A DNA stretch of 64,000 bases, from positions 124,001 to 188,000 of the forward strand of contig CAJJDA010000004.1 of NCBI GenBank assembly GCA_905182855.1. Direction: 5' to 3'. Source of the stretch: a gamma proteobacterium HTCC2207. Lineage in GTDB: Bacteria > Pseudomonadota > Gammaproteobacteria > Pseudomonadales > Porticoccaceae. Both the position numbers and the translations under genes were made by a program. The notes below the pieces were generated by a model. It did not search any database. It saw only the letters and a program-made list of their open reading frames with translations, and had not been told where the DNA came from. Shown here in pieces: positions 8,998 to 20,314 of the stretch. The stretch's first letter is position 1. Each line of letters opens with the position of its first letter.

Positions 8998-11900
8998 TAG
9001 CTAATTTCCTTATGCAGCGACTGTAGGCTGCGCACTTTTATATTATTGCCAGTCCTATTGGCAAACACTAGGGCTTCACATACCGCGCTACCGCCGGCCA
9101 TGGTGGTAGTGTAATACACTCGATGCTGTTCAGCATTGGAGCGAATCGTTGAGGAGTCAGCGATTGCCTGACGGCCCTCTGTAGTATTAATAATTAAAGT
9201 GATTTTGTCACTCTTAATCATATCGACTATATGAGGCCGACCCTCTTTAACCTTATTGACAAGCTGAACCTCAATACCTGCATCGGCAATAGTCTTCGCC
9301 GTCCCCTTGGTAGCAATCAACGTGAAACCGAGATCGCTTAGCTTGGTCGCGAGTGCTGGAATCTGATCTTTGTCGCGCTCTCGAACACTGATAAAGGCAG
9401 TACCATTGGACGGAATTTCATCGCTCGCGCCCAGTTCTGCTTTGCCATACGCCTCACCAAAGGTCTCACCCACGCCCATTACTTCACCGGTAGATTTCAT
9501 CTCTGGCCCAAGAATCGGATCAATACCCGGAAATTTATTAAACGGAAACACCGCCTCTTTAACACTGAAATAAGGTGGAATAATTTCTTTGGTGAAGTTC
9601 TGTGACTTGAGAGTCTGACCTACCATACAACGAGCTGCCACCTTTGCCAGCGAGGCTCCAATACACTTAGACACAAAGGGCACAGTGCGCGAGGCGCGAG
9701 GATTAACCTCGATCACATAGATCTTTCCGTCTTGCAGAGCCAGCTGCACGTTCATTAGACCACGCACTCCCAGCTCGACCGCCATCTTGCGACACACTTC
9801 ACGCATATCATTCTGCGTCTCGTCGCTAAGGCTGTAAGGTGGTAGTGAACAGGCTGAATCGCCGGAGTGAATGCCCGCTTGCTCGATATGCTGCATAATC
9901 GCGCCAATAACCACCTGTTCGCCGTCACAGACCGCGTCTACATCCATCTCAATGGCATTGGGCCACCAGAACCGATGGCAATAAGGCCGTGTTCTGGCTC
10001 TATTACATCGCCAGTACCGCTGATAATAAGAGAGGCTTCCTCATTAGCAACCACCAACATGGCCTCTAGTCTGCGTAAAGCACGATCACTGCGCCATTCT
10101 TTGGCGAGTTCTACAGCAGACCTTACAAGCTGGCCATGGTGTTTGCGTAACGCCCAACCCTTCAATCATCTGCTGGAATCGTTCGCGATCTTCGGCGCGA
10201 TCAATCGCATCAGGCGAGGTGCCAATAATATTGACGCCGGCCGCCTCTAAATCTTCCGCTAACTTCAAAGGTGTCTGGCCACCGAACTGCACAATCACGC
10301 CTTTCGGTTGTTCAATATCGACGATCGAAAGTACATCTTCCAAGGTCAGAGGCTCAAAGTAGAGTCGATCAGACGTATCGTAATCGGTTGAAACAGTCTC
10401 TGGGTTGCAGTTCACCATGATCGTCTCATAGCCGTCTTCACGCATCGCCAACGCGGCGTGGACACAGCAATAATCAAACTCGATACCCTGCCCGATGCGG
10501 TTGGGACCGCCACCAAGGACTAGGATCTTGTCTTTATCACTGGGCTGGGCCTCACATTCCTCTTCATAGGTAGAGTACATGTAGGCCGTTTCAGTCGAAA
10601 ACTCTGCTGCACAAGTATCCACTCGCTTATACACAGGGTGCATATCAAAACTGTAACGATGCTCGCGTACTTCAGTCTCGGAGCATCCTAAAATGTCGGC
10701 CAGACGATTATCAGCAAACCCTTTACGCTTTAGGCTATAGAGCCATTTCTCATCAAGGTCGACTAGCGCTTTACCATTTAGACCATTCTCTTCAATGATC
10801 AAGTCCTCGATTTGCACCAAAAACCAAGGATCTATCTTAGTAATACCAAATATTTCATCGACGCTCATGCCCTGGCGGAAGCCATCGGCGACATACCAAA
10901 TACGATCTGGGCCCGCCACTGCAAGCTGTTGCCTCAATACTGCCGCAGCGTTTTCGTCGTCTAGATCGAGTATAGGGTCAAAGCCGGCCACACCCACCTC
11001 GAGGCCGCGCAATGCCTTTTGCATAGACTCTTGAAACGTACGGCCAATTGCCATGACTTCGCCCACAGATTTCATCTGTGTGGTTAAACTCTGTCTGCCT
11101 GGTCAAATTTCTCGAAGGCAAAACGTGGGATCTTGGTTACTACATAATCGATGCTCGGCTCAAATGAAGCCGGGGTAGCACCGCCAGTGATTTCATTTTG
11201 CAATTCGTCGAGGGTGTAGCCTACTGCCAACTTCGCGGCTATGCGTGCAATGGGGAAACCGGTGGCTTTTGAAGCTAGGGCGGATGAACGGGATACTCTG
11301 GGGTTCATCTCGATCACAATCAGTCGACCGTCATCTGGATTAACCGCAAACTGTACGTTGGAGCCGCCGGTTTCTACACCGATCTCTCGCAATACCTTGA
11401 TCGAGGCATTACGCATGATTTGGTATTCTTTGTCGGTGAGGGTTTGCGCTGGAGCAACAGTGATTGAATCACCAGTGTGAATGCCCATGGGATCGAGGTT
11501 TTCGATGGCGCAGACAATAATGCAGTTGTCTTTGCGGTCGCGAACCACTTCCATTTCAAACTCTTTCCAGCCGATCAGAGATTCGTCGATCAACAGTTCA
11601 TTGGTTGGTGAAAGATCGAGGCCACGACGGCAGATGGTTTCAAATTCTTCACGATTGTAGGCAATACCACCACCAGAACCACCCATGGTGAAGGAGGGAC
11701 GAATAACGCAGGGGAAGCCAAAACGGTCTGAGACCTGAATGGCTTCTTCTAAGCTGTGTGCTATGCCGGAATTTGGGGTATCCAAATCAATCGCTTTCAT
11801 GGCTCTATCAAAGCGCTCGCGATCTTCGGCTTTGTCAATGGCGTCGGCGTTGGCGCCGATCATCTCTACGCCGAACTCGTCTAGAACGCCTTGCTTAGCT

Positions 11901-12205
11901 AGGTCCAGTGCGCAGTTCAGTGCAGTCTGGCCACCCATAGTGGGCAGCAAGGCATCGGGGCGTTCCTGTTCGATAATCCGCGCTACGGTGCACCATTCGA
12001 CTGGCTCAATGTAGGTCGCGTCGGCCATAGCCGGATCGGTCATAATTGTTGCTGGATTGGAATTAACTAGAATTACTCTAAAGCCTTCTTCTCGAAGTGC
12101 CTTACAGGCCTGGGCTCCGGAGTAGTCAAACTCACAGGCCTGACCAATAATAATAGGCCCTGCACCCAGTATGAGTATGCTTTTTATGTCAGTTCTTTTT
12201 GGCAT
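8997..12205 (-). CDS. carB: Carbamoyl-phosphate synthase large chain, broken and chimeric
   Basis: Makes carbamoyl phosphate from bicarbonate, ammonia (from CarA) and two ATP, for pyrimidines and arginine. Both halves are recognisable: N-terminal ATP-grasp ([49 protein letters not shown]), oligomerisation region, second synthetase half ([38 protein letters not shown]) and the allosteric MGS-like end. Two defects are seen. At 11086-11088 a frameshift separates FEKFDQADR from [15 protein letters not shown] (one T short). Between about 9960 and 10142 the expected VVRPSYVLGGRAM region (about 68 codons) is missing and replaced by 61 codons' worth of hslV DNA. As written it could not make an active enzyme. 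Confidence 0.9.
9960..10144 (-). other. hslV: Internal fragment of hslV embedded in carB
   Basis: In a frame different from carB this block reads [20 protein letters not shown], then [18 protein letters not shown], then [12 protein letters not shown] and [10 protein letters not shown], which is the middle of the HslV (ClpQ) protease subunit. The flanks are cleanly car[13 protein letters not shown] before and [15 protein letters not shown] after. Both ends of hslV are absent. Short shared strings (CAAAC at one junction, CCAATGCC-like at the other) suggest microhomology joining or an amplification/assembly chimera rather than a functional gene. Confidence 0.85.
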
Positions 12206-12222
12206 GTCGTCTCCGCAAGCGC

Positions 12223-13365
12223 CTAGCGTTTGGCTTCCATTAATTCGATAAAGTGGTCAAACAGCACTGCTGCTTCATGGGGGCCAGGGCTCGCTTCAGG
12301 GTGACCCTGGAAGCTAAAGGCTGGTTTATCTGTACGGTGAATTCCCTGCAGCGACCCATCAAATAACGAGCGGTGCGTGGCAATCAGGTTCGCGGGCAGA
12401 CTGGCTTCGTCAACAGAGAACCCATGGTTTTGACTGGTGATCATGACCACATTGTTCTCAAGATCTTCAACCGGATGGTTGGCGCCATGGTGGCCAAACT
12501 TCATCTTCGTGGTTTTAGCACCGGAGGCCAGTGCGAGTAGCTGATGGCCCAGACAGATACCAAAAACAGGAATGTCGGTTTCGAGGATTTCATTAATCGC
12601 CTTAATCGCATAGTCGCAAGGCTCTGGATCACCGGGGCCGTTGGACAGGAATATACCATCTGGATTCATTACCAGAACATCTGCCGCTGGCGTCTGCGCT
12701 GGCACTACAATGAGTTCGCAGCCACGATCGACGAGCATACGTAGAATATTGCGTTTTACCCCGTAGTCGTAAGCGACGACTTTATATTTGGTGCTGCTTG
12801 GCGCTTGGATTGTATGACCAACACCCAGCTCCCAGCTATGCTCTGACCACTGGTAGGTGTGGGGAGTCGTCACTTCTTTGGCGAGGTCCATGCCTTTGAG
12901 GCCCGAAAATTCTCTGGCTGCAGCAAGTGCCTGCTCGTCAGTGACTTCGCCCGCCATAATGCAACCACTCTGAGCGCCATTTTCGCGCAGTATGCGAGTG
13001 AGTTTGCGAGTGTCGATATCGGCGATACCCAGAATACCTTTTTCTTTTAGGTAGTCATCGAGGTTTTGTTCGCTTCGGAAGTTTGAAGCCAATAGTGGCA
13101 AGTCGCGAATAACCAGTCCTGCCGCCCAGATCTGATCGGATTCTTCATCTTCCTTATTGACACCGACATTGCCGATATGGGGATAAGTAAGCGTGACGAT
13201 CTGGCGAGCATATGAGGGATCAGTCAAAATTTCCTGATACCCCGAGAGGGCTGTGTTAAAGACGACTTCTCCAACAGAGAGTCCATCTGCTCCAATTGCA
13301 GTGCCCCTGAAAATTGTTCCGTCTGCTAGCGCAAGTACGGCTTCCCGGCGAGTCTGGGAAATCAC
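12223..13365 (-). CDS. carA: Carbamoyl-phosphate synthase small chain
   Basis: The glutaminase subunit that feeds ammonia to CarB, 380 aa. The N-terminal CarA domain starts [20 protein letters not shown]; the C-terminal class I glutamine amidotransferase carries the nucleophile in [12 protein letters not shown] and the [10 protein letters not shown] His/Glu. The frame is open to 13431, but the start is best placed at GTG 13363-13365 ([13 protein letters not shown]) with AGGAGG just upstream; this matches the E. coli length (382). The 17-bp gap to carB indicates cotranscription. A terminator-like hairpin 65 bp upstream may control entry into carAB. Confidence 0.95.
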   Translation of the reverse strand: MISQTRREAVLALADGTIFRGTAIGADGLSVGEVVFNTALSGYQEILTDPSYARQIVTLTYPHIGNVGVNKEDEESDQIWAAGLVIRDLPLLASNFRSEQNLDDYLKEKGILGIADIDTRKLTRILRENGAQSGCIMAGEVTDEQALAAAREFSGLKGMDLAKEVTTPHTYQWSEHSWELGVGHTIQAPSSTKYKVVAYDYGVKRNILRMLVDRGCELIVVPAQTPAADVLVMNPDGIFLSNGPGDPEPCDYAIKAINEILETDIPVFGICLGHQLLALASGAKTTKMKFGHHGANHPVEDLENNVVMITSQNHGFSVDEASLPANLIATHRSLFDGSLQGIHRTDKPAFSFQGHPEASPGPHEAAVLFDHFIELMEAKR

Positions 13366-13429
13366 ACAACCTCCTAAATAGTTAATCAGAAAAATCCGAA
13401 TAGTACTGCAGTCACCGGTGAATATTTGC

Positions 13430-13466
13430 AAAAAAGCGAGATGAAACTCATGGTCTCATCTCGCTT
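13430..13466 (-). terminator. Terminator or attenuator hairpin ahead of carA
   Basis: On the minus strand an 11-bp perfect stem (AAGCGAGATGA / TCATCTCGCTT, 11-nt loop) is followed by a run of six T. It lies 125 bp after the end of dapB and 64 bp before the carA start. It could be the dapB terminator or a leader attenuator for carAB; there is little room for a full promoter between it and carA. Confidence 0.75.
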
Positions 13467-13590
13467 ATATGGAATATTCTGCTGTGGCCTAACCTCTCGG
13501 AACGAGACCGCTTAGTGCAGCGGTGTTAGGAGAGCATTGTATGGAAGAAGGCGTATTGTGTCCATCACTGTCGGTTAAAGTTTTAACCCT

Positions 13591-14394
<804 letters not shown>

Positions 14395-14440
14395 GGTGGA
14401 ACCCCTCCGTTATTCACGCTTTAAGATCGATATTTTACTC

Positions 14441-15568
14441 TCAACCAGTTAGGTTATCGAAGAATTTCTTGACCCCATTAAACCAGCTCTCGGTACGAGG
14501 GGAATGTTTACTTTTTCCCGCAAGGCTCTTATCAAACTGATCAAGTAAGTCTTTTTGTTCTGGACTGAGATTGATCGGCGTTTCAAGAATAACTCTGCAC
14601 AGCAGGTCTCCCGTTGCGCCACCGCGAACTGGGGCAACCCCCTTGCCTCGCAAACGGAACAGCTTGCCGCTCTGAGTCTCAGCTGGGATTTTTAATTTCA
14701 CCTTACCAGACAATGTCGGAACACCCAGCTCACCCCCTAGCCCTGCCTGAGAAAAACTAATCGGAACCTCACAGTGTAGGTTAGCACCGTCCCTTACGAA
14801 TATAGCATGGCTGCGAACATGCATCTCAACATACAGATCACCGTTAGGACCACCCTGGGGTCCGGCTTCACCCTTGTCCGCCAAGCGGATACGGTCTCCC
14901 GTGTCCACGCCCGCAGGAATCTTGACCGACAAGGTTTTTCGCTCTTCTTTAACCCCCTGACCATGACACTCGCCACAGGGATCAGAAATCATCTGGCCTC
15001 GACCGCGACATTTAGGGCAGGCCTGCTGTACTGAGAAAAAGCCTTGCGACATACGCACCTGGCCAACACCCCCACAAGTGGTACAGGATACAGGCGAGGA
15101 ACCCTTGCGGGCACCGGAACCATCACAGGGCTCACATTGGCTCATGGTGGGCACATCAATTTGTACGGTCTTGCCTTTTACGGCATCTTCTAAATCCAAC
15201 TGTAAGTCGTAGCGCAAGTCAGATCCGCGCGCTGGGCCTGCACGACCTCGACCACCGCCGCTGCCACCAAAAATATCCCCAAAAACATCGCCAAAAACAT
15301 CACTAAAACCAGCGCCACCGCCACCGCCACCGCCAGCATTACCGTCCACGCCAGCATGACCAAAGCGATCGTAGGCCGCCTTTTTGTCTTCATCACCCAG
15401 AATTTCATAAGCTTCTTGAGCTTCTTTGAATTTCTCGTCCGAGTTTTTATCGTCTGAGTTGCGGTCAGGGTGGTACTTCATCGCGATGCGACGGAATGCC
15501 TTTTTTACCTCTTGCTCAGAGGCACCCTTACTAACACCCAATACTTCGTAATAATCACGTTTGGCCAT
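14441..15568 (-). CDS. dnaJ: Chaperone DnaJ
   Basis: A 375-aa type I J-protein. J domain 1-70 with the HPD tripeptide (KYHPDRNS) that stimulates DnaK ATPase; a glycine-rich linker ([20 protein letters not shown]); four CxxCxGxG zinc motifs at about 145-210 ([32 protein letters not shown]); C-terminal substrate-binding domains. It follows dnaK by 55 bp with a hairpin between, so it is probably expressed from the dnaK heat-shock promoter at a reduced level. Confidence 0.97.
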   Translation of the reverse strand: MAKRDYYEVLGVSKGASEQEVKKAFRRIAMKYHPDRNSDDKNSDEKFKEAQEAYEILGDEDKKAAYDRFGHAGVDGNAGGGGGGGAGFSDVFGDVFGDIFGGSGGGRGRAGPARGSDLRYDLQLDLEDAVKGKTVQIDVPTMSQCEPCDGSGARKGSSPVSCTTCGGVGQVRMSQGFFSVQQACPKCRGRGQMISDPCGECHGQGVKEERKTLSVKIPAGVDTGDRIRLADKGEAGPQGGPNGDLYVEMHVRSHAIFVRDGANLHCEVPISFSQAGLGGELGVPTLSGKVKLKIPAETQSGKLFRLRGKGVAPVRGGATGDLLCRVILETPINLSPEQKDLLDQFDKSLAGKSKHSPRTESWFNGVKKFFDNLTG

Positions 15569-15600
15569 AACTTGTTACTTTTTCCTAGTACTAATATGAC

Positions 15601-15626
15601 TAGGCGCGGAACAGAGCCCGCGCCTA
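15601..15626 (-). terminator. Hairpin between dnaK and dnaJ
   Basis: A perfect 9-bp stem, TAGGCGCGG / CCGCGCCTA, with an 8-nt loop and no clear T-tract. In relatives such hairpins partly stop or stabilise the dnaK transcript before dnaJ. If the dnaK stop is really at 15653 (see dnaK), the hairpin lies entirely in the intergenic region. Confidence 0.5.
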
Positions 15627-17597
15627 ATACACTTCGAGAAAACAGCTTACGCTTACTTGCTGTCTTCTTTCTCTGTCTTCTTTCTCTTCTTTCTCTTCTT
15701 CTTTCACTTCCTCAAACTCAGCGTCCATCGCATCGTCACCAGCAGCTTGCTCGCCCTCAGCTGTTTGCTCTCCGGCGGTCTGTTCTGCATAGAGCTTCTG
15801 AGCTAAGCCAGAGGAAGCTTCAGTCAGAACCTTAGAGGCTTCATCAATGGCGTCTTTATCGTCGCCCTGAACCGCCTCTTCGACCTGCTTAATACCCGCT
15901 TCAATGGCAGACTTTTCTTCCTCGGTTGCCTTGTCGCCAGCTTCTTCAAGCGTCTTCTTGGCGGTATGAGCCAGGCCATCTGCCGTATTCCGCGCCTGAA
16001 CCAATTCGCCAAATTTCTCATCTTCCGCAGCGTTGGCCTCAGCATCTTTAACCATTGCATCGATTTCTTCATCAGAAAGGCCTGACGAAGCTTTAATCAC
16101 AATCGATTGCTCTTTGCCTGTTGCCTTATCCTTAGCACCTACGTTGAGAATACCGTTGGCGTCAATATCAAAGGTGACTTCGATCTGCGGCGTACCGCGA
16201 GGTGCAGAGGGAATATCTGACAGATCAAAGCGGCCAAGTGATTTGTTGGCTGCAACCTGCTTGCGCTCGCCCTGCACCACATGAATAGTCACTGCATTTT
16301 GGTTATCATCGGCGGTTGAGAAAATCTGCGACTTTTTGGTCGGTATCGTCGTATTCTTCTCAATCACCGGCGTGGCAACACCACCCATAGTTTCAATACC
16401 CAGGCTCAGCGGTGTTACGTCCAACAGCAGAACATCAGTAACATCACCAGACAGAACCGCACCCTGCAAGGCAGCACCAACGGCAACTGCTTCATCAGGA
16501 TTGACATCTTTACGGGGCTCTTTGCCAAAGAACGCAGTAACTTTCTCCTGCACTAGTGGCATACGCGTCTGACCACCAACCAAGATAATTTCATCTATTT
16601 CAGAGGTGGACTTACCAGCATCTTTTAGAGCCAGCTTAAGCGGTGTTAATGTACGCTCAACAAGATTCTCAACCAATGACTCAAGCTTGGCGCGAGTCAA
16701 CTTAACAACCAGATGCTTAGGCCCTGTGGCATCGGCAGTAATATAAGGCAGGTTAACTTCGGTCTGAGAGCTGGAAGACAGTTCAATCTTAGCCTTTTCA
16801 GCAGCCTCTTTAAGGCGCTGCATGGCCAGTGGGTCACCATGAATATCAATACCGCTATCAGACTTGAATTCAGTGGATAAATACTCTATCAACCGCATGT
16901 CAAAGTCTTCACCACCGAGGAATGTGTCACCATTAGTCGCCAGAACTTCAAACTGCTTTTCGCCATCAACATCGGCGATTTCGATGATGGAGATATCAAA
17001 AGTACCACCACCCAGGTCATAGACCGCAACCACTGAGTCGCCCGGTGTTTTATCTATACCGTAGGCCAGTGCGGCTGCCGTTGGCTCGTTGATAATACGC
17101 TTAACATCGAGACCCGCAATGCGGCCGGCATCTTTCGTGGCCTGGCGCTGTGAATCATTGAAGTAAGCCGGCACAGTAATAACCGCCTCTGTGACTGCCT
17201 CACCTAAGTAATCTTCAGCTGTCTTCTTCATTTTCTTAAGAATTTCAGCAGAAACCTGTGGCGCAGCTTTGCTATCGCCTTTGATTTCGACCCATGCATC
17301 ACCATTATCGGCCTTAACAATTTTGTAAGGCACCATCTTTATATCTTTTTGTACCGCATCGTCTTCAAAACGACGACCGATCAAGCGCTTAACCGCGTAA
17401 ACCGTATTTTGTGGATTGGTGACAGCCTGACGCTTAGCCGACTGACCTACTAGAATCTCGCCATCTTCCGTGTAAGCCACTACAGAAGGCGTTGTCCGTG
17501 CACCCTCTGAGTTTTCAATTACTTTGGGCTTATCGCCTTCGAGTACCGCAACACATGAGTTGGTCGTACCCAAATCAATTCCGATAATTTTTCCCAT
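15624..17597 (-). CDS. dnaK: Chaperone DnaK (Hsp70)
   Basis: A 657-aa Hsp70. The nucleotide-binding domain starts [20 protein letters not shown] and holds [13 protein letters not shown] and [11 protein letters not shown]; linker [18 protein letters not shown]; then the substrate-binding and lid domains. The C-terminus is odd: after [16 protein letters not shown] it reads [17 protein letters not shown] instead of the short charged end usual in this family. In the neighbouring frame the same purine-rich DNA reads EKEDSK followed by TAA at 15653-15655, so a base slip in the GAAAGAAGA tract may have added the tail. A sigma-32 promoter lies upstream. Confidence 0.96.
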   Translation of the reverse strand: MGKIIGIDLGTTNSCVAVLEGDKPKVIENSEGARTTPSVVAYTEDGEILVGQSAKRQAVTNPQNTVYAVKRLIGRRFEDDAVQKDIKMVPYKIVKADNGDAWVEIKGDSKAAPQVSAEILKKMKKTAEDYLGEAVTEAVITVPAYFNDSQRQATKDAGRIAGLDVKRIINEPTAAALAYGIDKTPGDSVVAVYDLGGGTFDISIIEIADVDGEKQFEVLATNGDTFLGGEDFDMRLIEYLSTEFKSDSGIDIHGDPLAMQRLKEAAEKAKIELSSSSQTEVNLPYITADATGPKHLVVKLTRAKLESLVENLVERTLTPLKLALKDAGKSTSEIDEIILVGGQTRMPLVQEKVTAFFGKEPRKDVNPDEAVAVGAALQGAVLSGDVTDVLLLDVTPLSLGIETMGGVATPVIEKNTTIPTKKSQIFSTADDNQNAVTIHVVQGERKQVAANKSLGRFDLSDIPSAPRGTPQIEVTFDIDANGILNVGAKDKATGKEQSIVIKASSGLSDEEIDAMVKDAEANAAEDEKFGELVQARNTADGLAHTAKKTLEEAGDKATEEEKSAIEAGIKQVEEAVQGDDKDAIDEASKVLTEASSGLAQKLYAEQTAGEQTAEGEQAAGDDAMDAEFEEVKEEEKEEKEDRERRQQVSVSCFLEVY

Positions 17598-17669
17598 TTT
17601 CTCACTCTCCGTCGCTTGTCTTTTATGCCTGTCGCCAGGGTTATCTGTTTATATTCTTGCTTGCCCTTG

Positions 17670-17696
17670 ATATGGATGCAATTTTCATAGTTTCAA
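17670..17696 (-). promoter_or_regulatory. Sigma-32 heat-shock promoter of dnaK
   Basis: On the minus strand TTGAAA, a 13-base spacer and ATCCATAT match the RpoH consensus (TTGAAA, 13-15 bases, CCCCATnT) with two changes in the -10. It lies 73 bp upstream of the dnaK ATG. Confidence 0.75.
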
Positions 17697-17725
17697 GGGG
17701 CACACTGATTAATAAGCCATTTTTC

Positions 17726-18316
17726 TTAGGCTTGCTTGGCTACCACCACCATCGCTGGTCTAAGCAAACGACCGTTTAGCGTGTAGCCCTTTTGAAATAC
17801 ATCCATCACCGTATTGGGCTCAAGATCGGGATTCGGTACAGCACTGACCGCCTGATGCAGCTCGGCATCAAATGGCTGACCCGCCGGATCAACCACTTCC
17901 ACCTTATGTCGCGTCAACACCTCGACAAAGGTCTTAAGGGTTAGCTCAATGCCTTCAGCCACTGACTTTTGCGCCGCATCTTCACTATCAATGGCCGCCA
18001 GTGCTCGCTCAAGGTTATCGACCACGGGTAAAAGTGCCGGAGCAAACTTATCTAGGGCATATTTGTGGGCGTTTTCGACATCTCTCTCGGCGCGCCGACG
18101 TAGATTTTGCATCTCCGCCTGCACGCGTAATACCTGATCTTTGGCTGCGGCAACCTGCTCCTGCAATTGCTCAGCCTCTGAAACCTCTGACTCCTGAGCT
18201 AATTCATCTAGCAACTCGGCTTCAATGCCAGTATTTGCCTCATCCAAGGTTGAAATTGGAGCCTCTTGATCGTCATTTACCGCGGTCTTATCGTCTTTGT
18301 TGGTTTCGTCAGACAC
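17726..18316 (-). CDS. grpE: Nucleotide exchange factor GrpE
   Basis: A 196-aa dimeric exchange factor that releases ADP from DnaK. The acidic N-terminus (about 1-50) leads into a long coiled coil ([38 protein letters not shown]) and the C-terminal beta domain with [13 protein letters not shown] and [17 protein letters not shown]. First gene of grpE-dnaK-dnaJ, behind its own sigma-32 promoter; 128 bp separate it from dnaK, which has a second one. Confidence 0.96.
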   Translation of the reverse strand: MSDETNKDDKTAVNDDQEAPISTLDEANTGIEAELLDELAQESEVSEAEQLQEQVAAAKDQVLRVQAEMQNLRRRAERDVENAHKYALDKFAPALLPVVDNLERALAAIDSEDAAQKSVAEGIELTLKTFVEVLTRHKVEVVDPAGQPFDAELHQAVSAVPNPDLEPNTVMDVFQKGYTLNGRLLRPAMVVVAKQA

Positions 18317-18382
18317 GCCAACTCCTTACTCTGTGATTAACGGGATTGATCCATTGGACCATTACATTTTCTGTGTTTTCAT

Positions 18383-18409
18383 ATATGGGGGCAAACTATT
18401 GAGTTTCAA
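18383..18409 (-). promoter_or_regulatory. Sigma-32 heat-shock promoter of grpE
   Basis: On the minus strand TTGAAA, a 13-base spacer and CCCCATAT give a full match to the RpoH consensus. The expected start point is about 60 bp upstream of the grpE ATG. It sits in the 155-bp region shared with the divergent recN. Confidence 0.88.
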
Positions 18410-18471
18410 CCGATTGCGTAATCGCATTGTGTTCTGTATAAACCTAAGTCAAAGTCTATTGGTTAAAAACA

Positions 18472-20143
18472 GTGCTGCTATCAATCAATATTAATAATTA
18501 CACGCTAGTGGAAACGCTCGAAATTGAGTTTTCTGGCGGTACTACTGCAATCACCGGGGAAACCGGTGCAGGTAAGTCTCTGGTTCTAGATGCCTTGGGC
18601 ATGGCGCTGGGCGACCGAGCCGATACTGGCACCATTCGCCATGGCAAAGATCGTGCGGAAATTACCGCAACCTTTGCCATTGATACCATTGAAGATGCTA
18701 AAGCCTGGCTGAGTAATCATGACTTTTCGGCAGACGGTGAATGTATTCTGAGACGGGTATATACAGTTGAAGGTCGCTCTCGCGGCTATATCAACGGCCA
18801 GAGCTGTACTATGCAGCAGCTGCAGCAGCTCGGCGATATGCTCAGTGATATTCACAGCCAGCATGAACATCAATCACTGCTGCGCCGTGAAACTCATCGT
18901 CGCCTGTTAGATGAATATACCAATGCTACTGACTTGGCCTCACAGGTTGCAAGTAACTTTAGAGACTGGCATGCCGCACACAAAAAACTCACCGGATTAC
19001 TTGAGCGCTCTGATGAATTAACGGCGCGCAAAGACCTATTGCTCTTTCAAGTCAATGAGCTAAAACAGACTGACTTAGAGCCCACATCCTTGGCCAAGCT
19101 AGAAATTGAGCAGCAGACTCTAGCAAATGCCGAGCAGATTCTGCAGGACAGCCATAGCCTCTTGGCTATCTGCGATCAGAATGAAGGTGCCAATGTGCGT
19201 GACAGTTTAAATCGAGCCCTTTCGATTTTGACGGGTCTCAAGCACAAACCTGAGGCGCTGAGTAATGCCGAAGAACTGCTACAGGGCGGCCTAATTCAGA
19301 TCGAAGAGGCAACCCGCGAGATTGAAAACCATATCGATCGTTTTGAAGCTGACCCACAACGTCTTGCATTGGTGGAGGAACAGCTAGCGCTGATTTTTCA
19401 GCTAGCCCGAAAGCATCGAGTTAATGCCGATCAACTGAGTGAAACGCTAAACGTGCTAGAGAGCGAGCTTCAAGGACTGCAGGATGGTGGTGAGAGTATC
19501 GATGCGTTGCAACAGCAGGTTACCGACCTAGCCATGCATTATGAAGACTTGGCGCAAAAACTTAGCGCCGCACGCCAACAGGGCTCAACCATTATGGCTG
19601 CGGGAATCAATGAACAGTTGCAGCGACTGAGTATGGAAGGCGCCGAATTATTAATACAGTTGTCGCCCTTGGATCCGGGTGAATATCGTGCCAGTGGTTT
19701 CGAGGAGGTCGAGTTTTTGTTGGCGACAAACCCTGATGCCGCACAAAGCCCTCGCCAAAATTGCCTCTGGTGGCGAGCTATCTCGGGTCAGTCTGGCGAT
19801 TCAAGTCGTGGCTGCAGCCCATTCTAAAATTCCTACCCTGATCTTTGATGAGGTGGATGTCGGCATTGGCGGCAGCACGGCAGACATTGTTGGGCAGCTA
19901 CTCAAGCAGCTTGGTGATCGCGGTCAGGTGATTAGTGTCACGCACCAACCTCAGGTAGCGGCGCACGCTCACCATCATTATCTAGCCAGCAAAGTGATTG
20001 ATACTAATAGCGCTGAATCATTAATGGTGCCCCTAGATCGATCACAGCGAGTCGAGGAACTGGCCCGCATGCTGGGTGGTGCGCAGGTAACAGAACAAAC
20101 TCGCTCTCATGCTTCAGAGCTGCTTTCTCTTGCGTCCAGCTAG
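18472..20143 (+). CDS. recN: DNA repair protein RecN, frameshifted
   Basis: SMC-like ATPase for double-strand-break repair, about 557 aa joined, the usual length. Walker A is TAITGETGAGKSLVLDALGM; the middle is two long coiled-coil arms; the C-terminal ABC part has IASGGELSRVSLAIQV (signature) and TLIFDEVDVGIGGSTADIVG (Walker B). The start is GTG at 18472. The frame breaks at about 19741-19746: LLATNPDAAQ runs off to a stop at 19827, while KALAKIASGGELS continues in another frame to TAG 20143; one base is missing. I see no convincing LexA site in the region shared with grpE. Confidence 0.88.
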
Positions 20144-20268
20144 CGCCCGTCTTGTCATCGGCACTAACGTTCCGCGGAGTTCCTAGCTCGACTCAACGGA
20201 GCGCTAACCCAATAAACTGATTAGGTCCCCTACTAGACTGCTAGTCCCTCGCAGATTTCGTGGGCAAA

Positions 20269-20299
20269 AAAAATCCCCAGCCAAAAGCTGAGGATTTTT
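20269..20299. terminator. Bidirectional intrinsic terminator between recN and pnp
   Basis: A 13-bp stem (AAAAATCCCCAGC / GCTGAGGATTTTT) with one imperfect pair and a CAAAA loop. It is flanked by A8 on the left and T5 on the right, so it ends pnp (minus strand, T8) and also serves recN. Confidence 0.9.
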
Positions 20300-20314
20300 A
20301 TACGACTTAAAAGA

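Noticed and set aside
10086-10165. Separate small gene in the middle of carB
   Set aside because: The frame is the hslV fragment; its start and end residues come from carB DNA read out of frame.
13507-13524. Hairpin ACCGCT / AGCGGT as a terminator
   Set aside because: Short stem and no T-run on either strand; kept only as a possible competing structure in the carA leader.
15240-15355. CCACCG-type short repeats
   Set aside because: They encode the glycine-rich linker of DnaJ and are not a separate repeat element.
18410-18471. Possible LexA operator upstream of recN
   Set aside because: CTGT and ACAG strings occur but not at the required CTG-10-CAG spacing.
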